The translations under genes and the position numbers were made by a program. A stretch of DNA of 64,000 nucleotides from Sphingobium sp. CR2-8 (lineage in GTDB: Bacteria > Pseudomonadota > Alphaproteobacteria > Sphingomonadales > Sphingomonadaceae): the NCBI RefSeq assembly GCF_035818615.1, contig NZ_JAYKZY010000002.1:808501-872500 (forward strand). The letters are read 5' to 3'. Position 1 is the first letter of the stretch. Each line of letters begins with the position of its first letter. Under the pieces are notes generated by a model. It saw only the letters and a program-made list of their open reading frames with translations, did not search any database and was not told the DNA's origin. Shown here piece after piece: positions 1 through 10,116 of this stretch.

Positions 1-1484
1 GGGTAGAGCATTTCCTGCATGCCGGGGCCGCCCTTCGGCCCTTCGTAGCGGATGACGACGACGTCCTTTTCCTTGACCTCGTTACCCAAAATGCCCGCGA
101 CGGCCGCGTCCTGGCTTTCATAGACGCGCGCGGTGCCGTGGAAGACAAGGATGCTTTCATCGACGCCCGCCGTCTTTACGATGCAGCCTTCGGGCGCGAG
201 ATTGCCGAACAGGACGGCGAGGCCGCCATCCTTGGAAAAGGCGTGCTCGGTCGAGCGGATCACGCCCTTTTCACGGTCGGTGTCGAGGTCTTCCCAGCGC
301 TCGGCTTGGCTGAACGCCGTCTGGGTCGGCACGCCGCCGGGCGCCGCGCGGTAGAAGTTGCGCACTTCCTCGCTATTGGTTCGGCCGATGTCCCAGCGCG
401 CGAGCGCAGCGGCCATGGTCGGCGCGTGGACGGTCGGCAGGCTGGTGTCGATCAGGCCGCCCCGTTCCAGTTCGCCTAGGATCGCCATGATCCCGCCCGC
501 GCGATGGACGTCCTCCATATGCACGTCGCTCTTGGCTGGCGCGACCTTGCACAGGCATGGCACGCGGCGCGACAGCCGGTCGATGTCGGCCATGGTGAAG
601 TCGATCCCGCCCTCATAAGCGGCAGCCAGCAGGTGCAGAACGGTGTTGGACGATCCGCCCATGGCGATATCCACGCTCATCGCGTTTTCGAACGCGGCGA
701 AATTGGCGATGCTGCGCGGCAGGACGCTGGCGTCGTCCTGCTCATAGTAACGCTTGGTGATGTCGACGATGACATGCCCCGCCTCGCGGAACAGGCGCTC
801 GCGGTCCGCATGCGTCGCCAGCGTCGATCCGTTGCCGGGCAGCGACAGGCCCAGTGCCTCGGTCAGGCAGTTCATCGAATTGGCGGTGAACATCCCCGAA
901 CATGACCCGCAGGTCGGGCAGGCGGAGCGCTCGATCGTCTTCACTTCCTCGTCGGTATAGCTTTCGTCGGCGGCGACGACCATCGCGTCCACCAGGTCGA
1001 GCGCGACCTTCTTGCCGCGCAGGGTCGTCTTGCCCGCTTCCATCGGCCCGCCCGACACGAAGACGACCGGGATGTTGAGGCGCATCGCGGCCATCAGCAT
1101 GCCCGGCGTGATCTTGTCGCAGTTGGAGATGCACACGACCGCATCGGCGCAATGGGCGTTGACCATATATTCGACGCTGTCGGCGATCAGATCGCGGCTG
1201 GGCAGCGAATAGAGCATGCCGCCATGGCCCATCGCGATGCCGTCATCGACCGCGATGGTGTTGAATTCCTTGGCGACGCCGCCCGCCGCCTCGATCTCGC
1301 GCGCCACCAGCTGGCCCAGATCCTTCAGGTGCACATGGCCCGGTACGAACTGGGTGAAGCTGTTGGCGATCGCGATGATCGGCTTGCCGAAATCCTCGTC
1401 CTTCATCCCCGTCGCGCGCCAAAGCCCGCGCGCGCCCGCCATGTTGCGGCCGTGAGTGGTGGTGCGAGAGCGGTAGGCGGGCAT
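1..1484 (-). CDS. ilvD: Dihydroxy-acid dehydratase, C-terminus cut by the left edge
   Basis: IlvD dehydrates 2,3-dihydroxy-3-methylbutanoate and its ethyl homologue to the 2-keto acids in valine, leucine and isoleucine synthesis, using an Fe-S cluster. About 494 residues are visible, starting [20 protein letters not shown]; the last hundred or so of a normal-length protein lie off the window. Family signatures are present: the cysteine in [12 protein letters not shown], the [17 protein letters not shown] block and the [11 protein letters not shown] segment. The ATG at 1484 follows an AAGGA ribosome site. A second IlvD/Edd enzyme lies at 45647-47449, but it sits in a sugar-acid cluster, so this copy is the amino-acid one. 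Because it is open at the edge, its downstream operon context is unknown. Confidence 0.95.
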   Translation of the reverse strand, partial: MPAYRSRTTTHGRNMAGARGLWRATGMKDEDFGKPIIAIANSFTQFVPGHVHLKDLGQLVAREIEAAGGVAKEFNTIAVDDGIAMGHGGMLYSLPSRDLIADSVEYMVNAHCADAVVCISNCDKITPGMLMAAMRLNIPVVFVSGGPMEAGKTTLRGKKVALDLVDAMVVAADESYTDEEVKTIERSACPTCGSCSGMFTANSMNCLTEALGLSLPGNGSTLATHADRERLFREAGHVIVDITKRYYEQDDASVLPRSIANFAAFENAMSVDIAMGGSSNTVLHLLAAAYEGGIDFTMADIDRLSRRVPCLCKVAPAKSDVHMEDVHRAGGIMAILGELERGGLIDTSLPTVHAPTMAAALARWDIGRTNSEEVRNFYRAAPGGVPTQTAFSQAERWEDLDTDREKGVIRSTEHAFSKDGGLAVLFGNLAPEGCIVKTAGVDESILVFHGTARVYESQDAAVAGILGNEVKEKDVVVIRYEGPKGGPGMQEMLY

Positions 1485-1708
1485 TTTCACAAGTCCTTCG
1501 GATGAATAGTCGCGGCCCCTCTACAGCGGCAAGCGCAGGCTGTGAAACATATTATTCCTCTTTGCCGCCCTTGTCAGGCTTTCGCGCATCTCACCGCCAG
1601 CCGATTGTCATTTTATTGCGAGAGCATGGGCGGACCCGCGGCGATTTTGTCCCAGCCCGGGACCTGTGGCGACAGGATCGCACGGTGGGACTGGCGCTGG
1701 CCGCAATC

Positions 1709-2398
1709 ATGGTTAAGAAACTGTTCATGCCTTGCTTCCGGCCATCGCCCCTTTTGCGTCCTTTCGTCTTGGCCGGTGCGCTGGGCTTGTCCCTGCTGCT
1801 GTCCGGTTCGGGCGACCCGGTGCGCGCGGCGGGGGAGGCGGCGATGGCGCCCGGCGGCTATCGCTGGCTGGGGGAGGGGCCATGGGACGCGTCGCAGGAT
1901 GGGCCTATATATATGGTCATCAGCATCGAGCGGCAGATGATCCATGTCTATAGCGGCGACCGGCTGATCGGCGTGGCGAGCGTATCGACCGGCATGAAGG
2001 GGCATCGCACCCCGACGGGCGATTTTACCATCTTGCAGAAACGGCAATGGCATCGCTCCAACCTCTACAGCAACGCGCCCATGCCCTTCATGCAGCGGCT
2101 GACCTGGGACGGGATCGCGCTGCACGCGGGGCATAATCCGGGCTATCCCGCCAGCCATGGCTGCATCCGCCTGCCCTATGCCTTTGCCCGGCAGCTGTTC
2201 GCGCTGACGAAGATGGGGACGCTGGTCGAAGTGACACAGGCCCGGCTGAGTGCCGCGCTCCAATATGATTCGCTCGTGCTGGGTGATCCGGGCAGCACGG
2301 TGGTGACGTTCGGTCCGGCGGGGACGGGACGGAGGGCCTCTCCCGCGCAGGACGATGGCGTACCGAGGCTGGAGGTCGATCCCGCGATCTTTGGATGA
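1709..2398 (+). CDS. L,D-transpeptidase (YkuD domain), exported
   Basis: A predicted periplasmic L,D-transpeptidase of 229 residues, the family that forms 3-3 peptidoglycan cross-links or attaches proteins to peptidoglycan. The N-terminus is basic (MVKKLF) followed by a hydrophobic stretch to about residue 35, a signal peptide or anchor. The YkuD signature HAGHNPGYPASHGCIRLP carries the catalytic Cys at about residue 152 and the partner His two residues before it. The ATG at 1709 was chosen because the open frame upstream has no signal sequence; an ATG at 1727 would also work. The gene diverges from ilvD across about 220 bp. The physiological substrate cannot be read from the sequence. Confidence 0.85.
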   Translation: MVKKLFMPCFRPSPLLRPFVLAGALGLSLLLSGSGDPVRAAGEAAMAPGGYRWLGEGPWDASQDGPIYMVISIERQMIHVYSGDRLIGVASVSTGMKGHRTPTGDFTILQKRQWHRSNLYSNAPMPFMQRLTWDGIALHAGHNPGYPASHGCIRLPYAFARQLFALTKMGTLVEVTQARLSAALQYDSLVLGDPGSTVVTFGPAGTGRRASPAQDDGVPRLEVDPAIFG

Positions 2399-2432
2399 TG
2401 GGGTGATAGTCGGGCAGAAGGGGCCCCTTCTG

Positions 2433-2556
2433 CTCCCCTCCCTTTCAGGGAGGGGCCGGGGGTGGGTGCGCCGCGTTAGCGGCGCTCTACCGTCGCTGGA
2501 GCCGGTGTTCGCTGCGCTCACTACCCACCCCAACCCCTCCCTAAAAGGGAGGGGCT
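2433..2556. repeat. Paired palindromic (BIME-like) repeat
   Basis: Two near-identical hairpins face each other. The first has arms 2435-2443 and 2447-2455 (CCCCTCCCT / AGGGAGGGG) with a TTC loop; the second has arms 2534-2542 and 2546-2554 with an AAA loop. The flanking GGGGGTGGGTG near 2458 and CTACCCACCCCAA near 2521 are also complementary, so the whole unit can fold on itself. This is the architecture of REP/BIME elements. It may also end transcription of the L,D-transpeptidase gene. No transposase is present. Confidence 0.7.
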
Positions 2557-2666
2557 ATATGTCCGTTTCCCACGCATATTTACCATGCCGCCTGTCGCAG
2601 GCCTCTTCCAACGCAGGCGGGATCAGGGCAGACAGGGGCGTCAAGCGGTGCGGCGAAGGAGCATGT

Positions 2667-4001
2667 ATGAAGGCCGATCCCATGCCGCCCCAATCTCTAC
2701 CCACCCGCTCGCTGCCGACCCGGTCATTGGCCGTCGCGGCGCTCTCCACCATCGTCGAATGGTATGATTTCACCCTCTATCTCTATTTTGCGACGGTGCT
2801 GTCGCGCATCTTCTTCGGCGGCGGCGCGGTGGGGCTGGGCGATGCGCTTGCGGGGTTCGCGCTCGCCTATCTGATGCGGCCGGTGGGCGCGATCGTCTTC
2901 GGGCATATCGGCGACCGCTATGGGCGGCGGCTGACGATGCTGCTGTCGATGGGCATGATGACGGCGGCGATGCTGGCGACCGCGATGCTGCCCACCCATG
3001 CGCAGGTCGGCCCGGCGGCGGGGTGGATGATGATCGGCCTGCGCTGCCTGATGGCCTTCTCCGTCGGCGGCGAATATACCGGCGTGGTCGCCTATCTGCT
3101 GGAGGGCGCGCGGGCGGAGCGGCGCGGGTTCGTCACCTCGCTGGCATCGGCGGCGAGCGAGGTTGGCGCGCTGCTGGCGGCGGGTGTGTCCGCGATCACC
3201 GTCGCGGCGCTGGACCCGGCGACCCTTGGCGACTGGGGCTGGCGCATCCCCTTTCTGGTCGGTGCGGCGCTGGCGGGCGTGATCCTGCTGGCGCGATCGA
3301 CCATGGCGGAATCGCCCGATTTCCTGCGGCAGCAGGCGCTCTCGACCACGCCGACGAATCCACTGGCCCACAGCCTGCGCCATCATAAGGCGGCGATCGG
3401 GCGGGGTTTCGCGATCTCCGCGCTGGGATCGATCACCTATTATGTCGGCATCACCTATGTGCCGAGCTTCCTGTCCGCCATGGGCACGACCGGGGAGGCG
3501 GATGCGCTCTGGCTATCGACGCTGGCGGCGGGCGCCGTGATCCTCGTCACGCCGCTGACGGGGCTGCTGACCGACCGGATCGGGCGCAAGCCGGTGCTTA
3601 TCGCGCTGGCGCTGGGCGGCGCAGTCCTGCCGATGCTGATGTTCCTGCTGATGCAGGGCGCGTTCGCCGTGGCGCTGGCGGGCGCGGTAATCCTGGCTTG
3701 CCTCGGCGGCGCGGTCAGCGCGGTCGGCGCGGTGACGACGGCGGAGCAGTTTCCGGGCGAGGGGCGCTTGAGCGGCCTCGCCTTCGGCGCGACCAGCGCG
3801 ACGGCCCTGTTCGGCGGGTTGACGCCCTGGCTGGCGCACTGGCTGATCGCACGCAGCGGCTGGGCGCCAGCGCCCGGCGCGATGATCGCGGTGGTGGCGG
3901 TTTGCGTTTTGCCGGTGCTGGCGATGCTGCCGGAAACCGCGCCGCGGATATTGGGGAGACGCAAAACGGCCGACCCGTCGCCGGATCGGCCGTCTTCGTA
4001 A
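2667..4001 (+). CDS. MFS transporter, metabolite:H+ symporter (MHS) family
   Basis: An inner-membrane major facilitator protein of 444 residues with about twelve hydrophobic segments. The opening STIVEWYDFTLYLYF and the loop motif GHIGDRYGRR (about residues 80-88), repeated in the second half as LLTDRIGRKP, place it in the MHS/ProP-type symporter group that imports organic acids or osmolytes such as citrate, alpha-ketoglutarate or proline. The ATG at 2667 is preceded by AAGGAG at a good distance; the longer open frame upstream runs through the palindromic repeat and is not coding. No neighbouring catabolic gene points to a substrate. It converges with ahpF. Confidence 0.8.
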   Translation: MKADPMPPQSLPTRSLPTRSLAVAALSTIVEWYDFTLYLYFATVLSRIFFGGGAVGLGDALAGFALAYLMRPVGAIVFGHIGDRYGRRLTMLLSMGMMTAAMLATAMLPTHAQVGPAAGWMMIGLRCLMAFSVGGEYTGVVAYLLEGARAERRGFVTSLASAASEVGALLAAGVSAITVAALDPATLGDWGWRIPFLVGAALAGVILLARSTMAESPDFLRQQALSTTPTNPLAHSLRHHKAAIGRGFAISALGSITYYVGITYVPSFLSAMGTTGEADALWLSTLAAGAVILVTPLTGLLTDRIGRKPVLIALALGGAVLPMLMFLLMQGAFAVALAGAVILACLGGAVSAVGAVTTAEQFPGEGRLSGLAFGATSATALFGGLTPWLAHWLIARSGWAPAPGAMIAVVAVCVLPVLAMLPETAPRILGRRKTADPSPDRPSS

Positions 4002-4020
4002 ACCCCGCTCAGGGTTGTCC

Positions 4021-5604
4021 TTAAGCCGCCTGCGCCGCTTCCTCGCTCGCCGCAGGCAGGCGGATGAGGTAATCGAAGGCCGACAGCGCCGCCGTCGATC
4101 CCGCACCCATCGCGATCACGATCTGCTTGTACGGCACCGTCGTGCAGTCGCCCGCCGCGAAAATACCCGGCTGGCTCGTTTCGCCGCGCGCATCGATTTC
4201 GATCTCGCCACGCGGCGACAGGGCGATCGCATCCTTCAGCCATTCGGTATTGGGCACCAGGCCGATCTGGACGAAGATGCCCTCCAACTCGACATCATGC
4301 TCCGTGCCATGGTTGCGGTCCTTGTAGGACAGACCCGTGACCCGCTCGCCATTGCCGTCCACCTTGGTCGTCAAGGCCGACGTGATGATCTTTACATTGG
4401 GCAGGCTGGCGAGTTTCCGCTGCAACACGGCGTCGGCGCGCAACTGGCTGTCATATTCGACCAGCGTCACATGGGCGACGATCCCGGCCAGGTCGATCGC
4501 GGCTTCGACGCCGCTATTACCGCCGCCGATCACCGCCACGCGCTTGCCTTTGAAGAGCGGGCCGTCGCAATGCGGGCAGTAAGCGACGCCCTTATTCTTA
4601 TATTCCTCTTCGCCCGGCACGCCCATCTGGCGCCAGCGCGCGCCGGTGGACAGGATCAGCGTGCGGCCTTTCAGCGACGCGCCATTGTCCAGCACGACTT
4701 CATGATAGCCGCCTTCGATCTTGCTCGGGATCAGCTTCGCCGCCTTTTGCAGGTTCATGATCTCGACATCATAGTCCTTCACATGGGCTTCCAGCGCAGA
4801 GGCCAGCTTGGGCCCTTCGGTGCGCGAAACCGAGATGAAATTCTCGATATCCATCGTGTCCAGCACCTGCCCGCCGAAGCGTTCGGCCGCGACACCGGTG
4901 CGGATGCCCTTCCGAGCCGCATAGATGGCCGACGCCGCCCCAGCGGGGCCGCCGCCGATCACCAGCACCTCGAAGGGATCCTGTGCCTTGATCTTCTCGG
5001 CCGCGCGCGCTTCCGCGCCGCTGTCGATCTTGGCGACGATCTGCTCCAGTTCCATCCGGCCCTGACCGAAGGGTTCGCCGTTCAGGAAGATGGTCGGCAC
5101 CGCCATCACCTTGCGCGCGTCGACTTCATCCTTGAACAGCCCGCCGTCGATGGCGACATGGCTGATCCGGGGGTTGAGGACGCTCATGAGGTTCAGCGCC
5201 TGCACCACGTCCGGGCAGTTCTGGCACGACAGCGAGAAATAGGTTTCGAACGCGAAGTCGCCGTCCAGATCCTTGACCTGTTGGATCAGGTCCTGCGCCG
5301 CCTTCGACGGATGGCCGCCGACCTGGAGCAGGGCGAGGACCAGCGAGGTAAACTCATGCCCCATCGGCAGGCCCGCGAAGGTCACGCCGATATCGGTGCC
5401 CACGCGGCGGATCATGAAGCTGGGCTTGCGATTGTCATTGCCGTCCACGACCGACACCTTGTCGGACAGTTCGGCGATCTCGCCCAGCAATTCGCGCATG
5501 TCGCGCGACTTCGCGCCGTCGTCCAGCGACGCCACCAACTCGATCGGCTGGGTGATGTTCGCCATATAGGTCTTCAACTGACCCTTGAGATTTGCGTCCA
5601 ACAT
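4021..5604 (-). CDS. ahpF: Alkyl hydroperoxide reductase subunit F
   Basis: AhpF passes electrons from NAD(P)H through FAD and two disulfide centres to AhpC, which reduces peroxides in the cytoplasm. About 527 residues from the ATG at 5604 ([10 protein letters not shown]); an ATG five codons upstream at 5619 is an alternative. Visible in order: a thioredoxin-like N-terminal domain with the redox pair in SCQNCPD (about Cys127/Cys130), the FAD-binding [12 protein letters not shown], the second redox pair in YCPHCDGP, the NAD-binding [12 protein letters not shown], and the C-terminal [13 protein letters not shown]. It lies downstream of ahpC on the same strand. Length and motif order are normal. 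Confidence 0.97.
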   Translation of the reverse strand: MLDANLKGQLKTYMANITQPIELVASLDDGAKSRDMRELLGEIAELSDKVSVVDGNDNRKPSFMIRRVGTDIGVTFAGLPMGHEFTSLVLALLQVGGHPSKAAQDLIQQVKDLDGDFAFETYFSLSCQNCPDVVQALNLMSVLNPRISHVAIDGGLFKDEVDARKVMAVPTIFLNGEPFGQGRMELEQIVAKIDSGAEARAAEKIKAQDPFEVLVIGGGPAGAASAIYAARKGIRTGVAAERFGGQVLDTMDIENFISVSRTEGPKLASALEAHVKDYDVEIMNLQKAAKLIPSKIEGGYHEVVLDNGASLKGRTLILSTGARWRQMGVPGEEEYKNKGVAYCPHCDGPLFKGKRVAVIGGGNSGVEAAIDLAGIVAHVTLVEYDSQLRADAVLQRKLASLPNVKIITSALTTKVDGNGERVTGLSYKDRNHGTEHDVELEGIFVQIGLVPNTEWLKDAIALSPRGEIEIDARGETSQPGIFAAGDCTTVPYKQIVIAMGAGSTAALSAFDYLIRLPAASEEAAQAA

Positions 5605-5702
5605 CTTGTGCGTCTCCATGGATTACTGCGCGCAACGATCCGTTCGCCAGACGGCCCGAAGGCCCGGCGCTTGCGTTCGAAGATAGCGATGCATTGCGTT
5701 AT

Positions 5703-5723
5703 AAAAACCCCGCCGGGCCGGGG
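5703..5723 (-). terminator. Candidate terminator between ahpC and ahpF
   Basis: On the minus strand a G/C hairpin (CCCCG, six-base loop, CGGGG; 5708-5723) is followed by TTTTT (5703-5707). It lies in the 160-bp gap after ahpC and before ahpF, so it could lower ahpF transcription relative to ahpC. The stem is only five base pairs. Confidence 0.45.
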
Positions 5724-5767
5724 AGCCGTGGCTCGACCCGGTCCGGCAGGTGCCTTTGCAGGGCTTT

Positions 5768-6331
5768 TTAGATCTTGCCGACCAGGTCGAGCGAAGGCGC
5801 GAGGGTGGTTTCGCCTTCTTCCCACTTGGCAGGGCACACTTCGCCCGGATGGCTGGTCCAATATTGCAGCGCCTTGATCTTGCGCAGCAGTTCGACCGCA
5901 TTGCGGCCCACGCCCTCAGGGGTGATTTCGACCAGCTGGATCACGCCTTCGGGATCGAGCACGAAGGTGCCACGGTCGGCCAGGCCCACGCCTTCACGCA
6001 GGACGTCGAACTGGTTCGACAGCGCGTGGTTCTGGTCGCCCAGCATATAATAGTTGATCTTGCCGATCGCGGGCGACGTGTCGTGCCAGGCCTTATGGCT
6101 GAAATGGGTGTCGGTCGACACCGAATAGACTTCCACGCCCAGGCCCTGCAGGGTCGGGTAGATGTCGGCCAAGTCTTCCAGCTCGGTCGGGCAGACGAAG
6201 GTGAAGTCGGCGGGGTAGAAGAAGAAGACGGCCCACTTGCCCTTGACGTCGGCATCGGTGACGTCGACGAACTTGCCTTCCTTATAGGCGGTGGCCGTGA
6301 AGGGCTTCAGGGGGGTGTTAATGAGAGCCAT
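5768..6331 (-). CDS. ahpC: Alkyl hydroperoxide reductase subunit C (2-Cys peroxiredoxin)
   Basis: AhpC reduces H2O2, organic peroxides and peroxynitrite, and is itself re-reduced by AhpF. The 187-residue product has the peroxidatic Cys47 in [14 protein letters not shown] and the resolving Cys166 in [10 protein letters not shown], both standard. The ATG at 6331 ([11 protein letters not shown]) is preceded by AAGGA; the open frame continues upstream without resemblance to the family. ahpF follows on the same strand after a possible terminator. No peroxide-sensing regulator is adjacent; the next gene upstream is a TetR regulator with no evident link. Confidence 0.97.
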   Translation of the reverse strand: MALINTPLKPFTATAYKEGKFVDVTDADVKGKWAVFFFYPADFTFVCPTELEDLADIYPTLQGLGVEVYSVSTDTHFSHKAWHDTSPAIGKINYYMLGDQNHALSNQFDVLREGVGLADRGTFVLDPEGVIQLVEITPEGVGRNAVELLRKIKALQYWTSHPGEVCPAKWEEGETTLAPSLDLVGKI

Positions 6332-6471
6332 AGGCTTTCGAATTCCTTTTATCGAGGTTGCCGTTGCCCGACCCATGTAGGGAGCGGGGCGCGTCGAGGG
6401 AAATTGGTTTTCTGAGATGTGTTAAGTGACAAAAGCGATCACTGCCTATCGCTTTGATCGACCGGCTCGAC

Positions 6472-7116
6472 TTAAATCTGCAACAGTTTCGCCATGGCCT
6501 GCTCCACCATCGCCTGCGCCTCTTCCGGTGAAAAGGCCGACCGGTCCAGGCAGAGTTCCAGCCACAGGCCATCCACCAGCGCCGTCAGGCTGATCGCTGC
6601 GATTCGCGCCTGCGCGTCGTCCAGTGTCGGCACGGCGGCGCGCAGCAACGCTTCCAGCTGCCGCCGCGTGCCGCCATAGACCTGCGCATGCACGGCGGCG
6701 ATCCGGGCGTCGGATTTGACGAGGCTCCAGAAGGCGATCCAGGTGGCCAGCAGGTCCGGGTCGAGGATGGGATCGCGGAAATTGGCGGTTAGACAGGCGC
6801 GCAACCGATCGCGCGGATCGTCGCCCGCGGCCTCCACCGCCGCGTCGAGCGCCGCCGACACCTTTGCCCCGACATCGGCATAGGTGGCCAGGATCAGCGC
6901 ATCGACCCCCTCGAAATAATGGGTCAACAATCCCGACGACACGCCCGCCTGCGCGCAGATGGCGCGCACCGACGTGCCGCTCACGCCCTTTTCCGCCAGG
7001 CATCGCGCCGTCGCCTCTATCAAAGCCTGCCGCCGCACATCCGCCGCCGCGCGCACGAAGCGCGCTCTTGGTCTGGCGATGCCGATGCGTGTCCCGCTTC
7101 TCTCGATCATGCTCAT
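6472..7116 (-). CDS. TetR-family regulator, BetI-like
   Basis: A 214-residue DNA-binding repressor. The N-terminal helix-turn-helix reads RRQALIEATARCLAEKG, then TSVRAICAQAGVSSGLLTHYF, close to the BetI subgroup. The C-terminal half (WIAFWSLVKSD, then LTALVDGLWLELCLD) matches the BetI ligand domain. BetI represses choline/betaine genes, but none is visible nearby, so the ligand and targets are unknown. It diverges from a small lipoprotein gene across about 115 bp and may regulate it or itself. Confidence 0.8.
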   Translation of the reverse strand: MSMIERSGTRIGIARPRARFVRAAADVRRQALIEATARCLAEKGVSGTSVRAICAQAGVSSGLLTHYFEGVDALILATYADVGAKVSAALDAAVEAAGDDPRDRLRACLTANFRDPILDPDLLATWIAFWSLVKSDARIAAVHAQVYGGTRRQLEALLRAAVPTLDDAQARIAAISLTALVDGLWLELCLDRSAFSPEEAQAMVEQAMAKLLQI

Positions 7117-7231
7117 TCCCCCTTATCGTCTTTGCGCGCGGACGGTGCGACTGACAAGATGCCGTCGGTGCGAACCGGGATCGATCCGGCGGCCTGGGTG
7201 GTTCAGGTCGGGACAAGAAGGAGATTGATCG

Positions 7232-7689
7232 ATGATGCGCGCCCTTTCCCCCTGTTGCTGTTGCCCGTCCTGCTCGCCGGTTGCAGCAAGAGCGCGGACA
7301 ACGCCGCTGCGCCAGACAATGTGGCCAATGTCGCGACGGTCGAGACGATCGAGGATGGCGACGCTGTGCCTTTGGGCAATCAGGCCGCCGACGCGCGCCT
7401 GCCGACGGACGACTGGGTCGGCAAATGGACCGGGCCGGAGGGGCTGTTCCTCGACATCCAGCGCTCGCCCAACGGCAAGCCTGGCCATTATGCGCTGACC
7501 AACAAGGATAAACTGGACCGCCAGGGCGACTATGCCGGCGTGGCCGAAGGCATGACCATCCGATTCGCGCGGGATGGCAAGGATCTGGTGATCCGGCCGG
7601 GCACTGGCGAGCAGACCGGGTTCAAATATCTGGCGGGCAAGACCGACTGCCTGATCGTGGTGGTAGGGCAGGAGGGCTACTGCCGCTAG
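7232..7689 (+). CDS. Small lipoprotein with an apparent one-base frameshift in its signal peptide
   Basis: The body of the gene encodes an exported protein of about 140 residues with lipobox LLAGC, an acidic Ala/Asn-rich linker, then a compact domain (DDWVGKWTGPEGLFLDI to VVGQEGYCR) of unknown function. The best start, ATG 7232, sits 8 bases after an AGGAG site and gives MMRALSP, but then runs out of frame (CCCCP). Adding one C to the C5 run at 7248-7252 gives MMRALSPLLLLPVLLAGC, an ideal lipoprotein signal. As written, only a weak GTG at 7198 or a TTG keeps the frame open. I read it as one gene with a missing base. Its stop codon lies inside the palindromic element at 7687. Confidence 0.7.
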
Positions 7690-7832
7690 GACCAAACGAC
7701 ATTCAGCCCTGACGGCCTGCAAATGGCTATTTTCCGTGCTTCCGGTGCTCACGTACTTTTAGTACGCTGCGCTCCGGGTCACGAAAAACAACCATTTTCG
7801 GCTCGTCATCATCTGAATGTCGATTGGTCCTA
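7687..7832. repeat. MITE-like 146-bp palindromic element
   Basis: The terminal 20-bp arms TAGGACCAAACGACATTCAG (7687-7706) and CTGAATGTCGATTGGTCCTA (7813-7832) are inverted complements with one mismatch. Inside, AAATGG...TTTTCCGTG and CACGAAAAACAACCATTT pair imperfectly around a central GTAC-TTTTA-GTAC, so the whole unit folds into one long hairpin. It encodes no protein. The first three bases serve as the stop codon of the preceding lipoprotein gene. It could also act as a bidirectional terminator. Confidence 0.7.
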
Positions 7833-7886
7833 GATTAGGGGCTACTGATAGCTGGTCAGCGCCCATAACCATGCTATGCGCACGCC

Positions 7887-8207
7887 ATGCAGCATGTGAA
7901 CACCCTGGCCGGAACCGTCGATGTCGACGGGCTGAAATATGAATGGGAATTGCGGCGCGAGCCGCAATGGAGCGACATTGACGGATGGCAGGGCATGACC
8001 GTCGCGCTGGTGCAGAAGGATATGCAGCGCGGCGCGCTGCTGGAATTCCCGCCGCCCAAGCGCCTGTTGAAGGGGCTGAAACCCGGTCGCCTGCAAATCA
8101 ACGACGCCATCATCGCACGCGGCGTCCGTGCGGCGCTGCTGGCGGGATGGGAGCCGGAATCGCGCGGCAAGCCGGTCGTCTTCATGGTCGACGCGGACGG
8201 CAATTAA
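7887..8207 (+). CDS. Conserved hypothetical protein, 106 aa
   Basis: I do not recognise a named family. The product is soluble, with no signal peptide or membrane segment, and mixes charged and aromatic residues (YEWELRREPQWSDIDGWQGM near the start, RGKPVVFMVDADGN at the end). Composition and codon use match the surrounding chromosome, and the gene sits alone between a palindromic element and a convergent ArsR gene, so it is probably expressed as a single gene. The start ATG at 7887 has only a weak ribosome site. Confidence 0.6.
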   Translation: MQHVNTLAGTVDVDGLKYEWELRREPQWSDIDGWQGMTVALVQKDMQRGALLEFPPPKRLLKGLKPGRLQINDAIIARGVRAALLAGWEPESRGKPVVFMVDADGN

Positions 8208-8219
8208 GCGGCGCGGCGC

Positions 8220-8556
8220 CTAACCGCCCAATCCCTCCAGCGCGGAAAAGCGCTGCGACCACAGCGCGCCATGCACCGCCATCCACTGGATCACCGGCCC
8301 CAGTCCCTTCACGCGCGCGGCATACCAGGTTTCGCGTCCGGCGCGGCGGGCGGTCACGAGGCCGGCACGTTTGAGCTTGGCCATATGGCGCGACACCATC
8401 GGCTGCGATACGCCCGATTCCTGCGTCAGCGCCTGCACATTCTGTTCGCCTTCGCGCACCAGCGTTTCCAGCAGGGCGCGGCGAGTGCCATCGGACAAGG
8501 CCTTGAACAGGGCATCGGTCGCGGCGTTGCGATCGGCGTCCGCTTTACCTGCACCT

Positions 8557-8582
<26 letters not shown>
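8220..8582 (-). CDS. ArsR-family transcriptional regulator
   Basis: A 120-residue winged-helix regulator: LFKALSDGTRRALLETLVREGEQ, then the recognition helix region VSQPMVSRHMAKLKRAGLV, then the wing TARRAGRETWYAAR. The metal-binding ELCVCDL-type cysteine motif is absent, so it probably does not sense metal; it resembles the SdpR-like group that represses nearby genes. The C-terminal part (VIQWMAVHGALWSQRFSAL) resembles regulators paired with SRPBCC/AHSA1 proteins, but none is adjacent. It diverges from ccrM across about 290 bp. Confidence 0.85.
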
Positions 8583-9999
<1,417 letters not shown>

Positions 10000-10007
10000 T
10001 CTCTCTC

Positions 10008-10111
10008 CTCCGTTCGGGCTGAGCCTGTCGAAGCCCCTTCTTTTTGAAAAGAAGTGTAGGCCCCCTTCGGCGAAGCTCAGGACAGACTTCGACAGGCTCA
10101 GGCGAACGGAG
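10008..10111. repeat. Long inverted repeat, probably also a terminator
   Basis: CTCCGTTCGGGCTGAGCCTG (beginning at 10008) and its near-exact complement ending at 10111 (arm 10087-10111, CTTCGACAGGCTCAGGCG...) bracket about 55 bp that includes a smaller hairpin, CTTCTTTTTGAAAAGAAG. The CGACAGGCTCAG core recurs at 57851-57863, so this is a dispersed family. It separates ccrM from folP and probably ends ccrM transcription. Confidence 0.7.
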
Positions 10112-10116
10112 TTGAT

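Noticed and set aside
4015..5877. A 620-codon open frame on the plus strand
   Set aside because: It is antisense to ahpF, whose motifs are complete; composition is that of a shadow frame.
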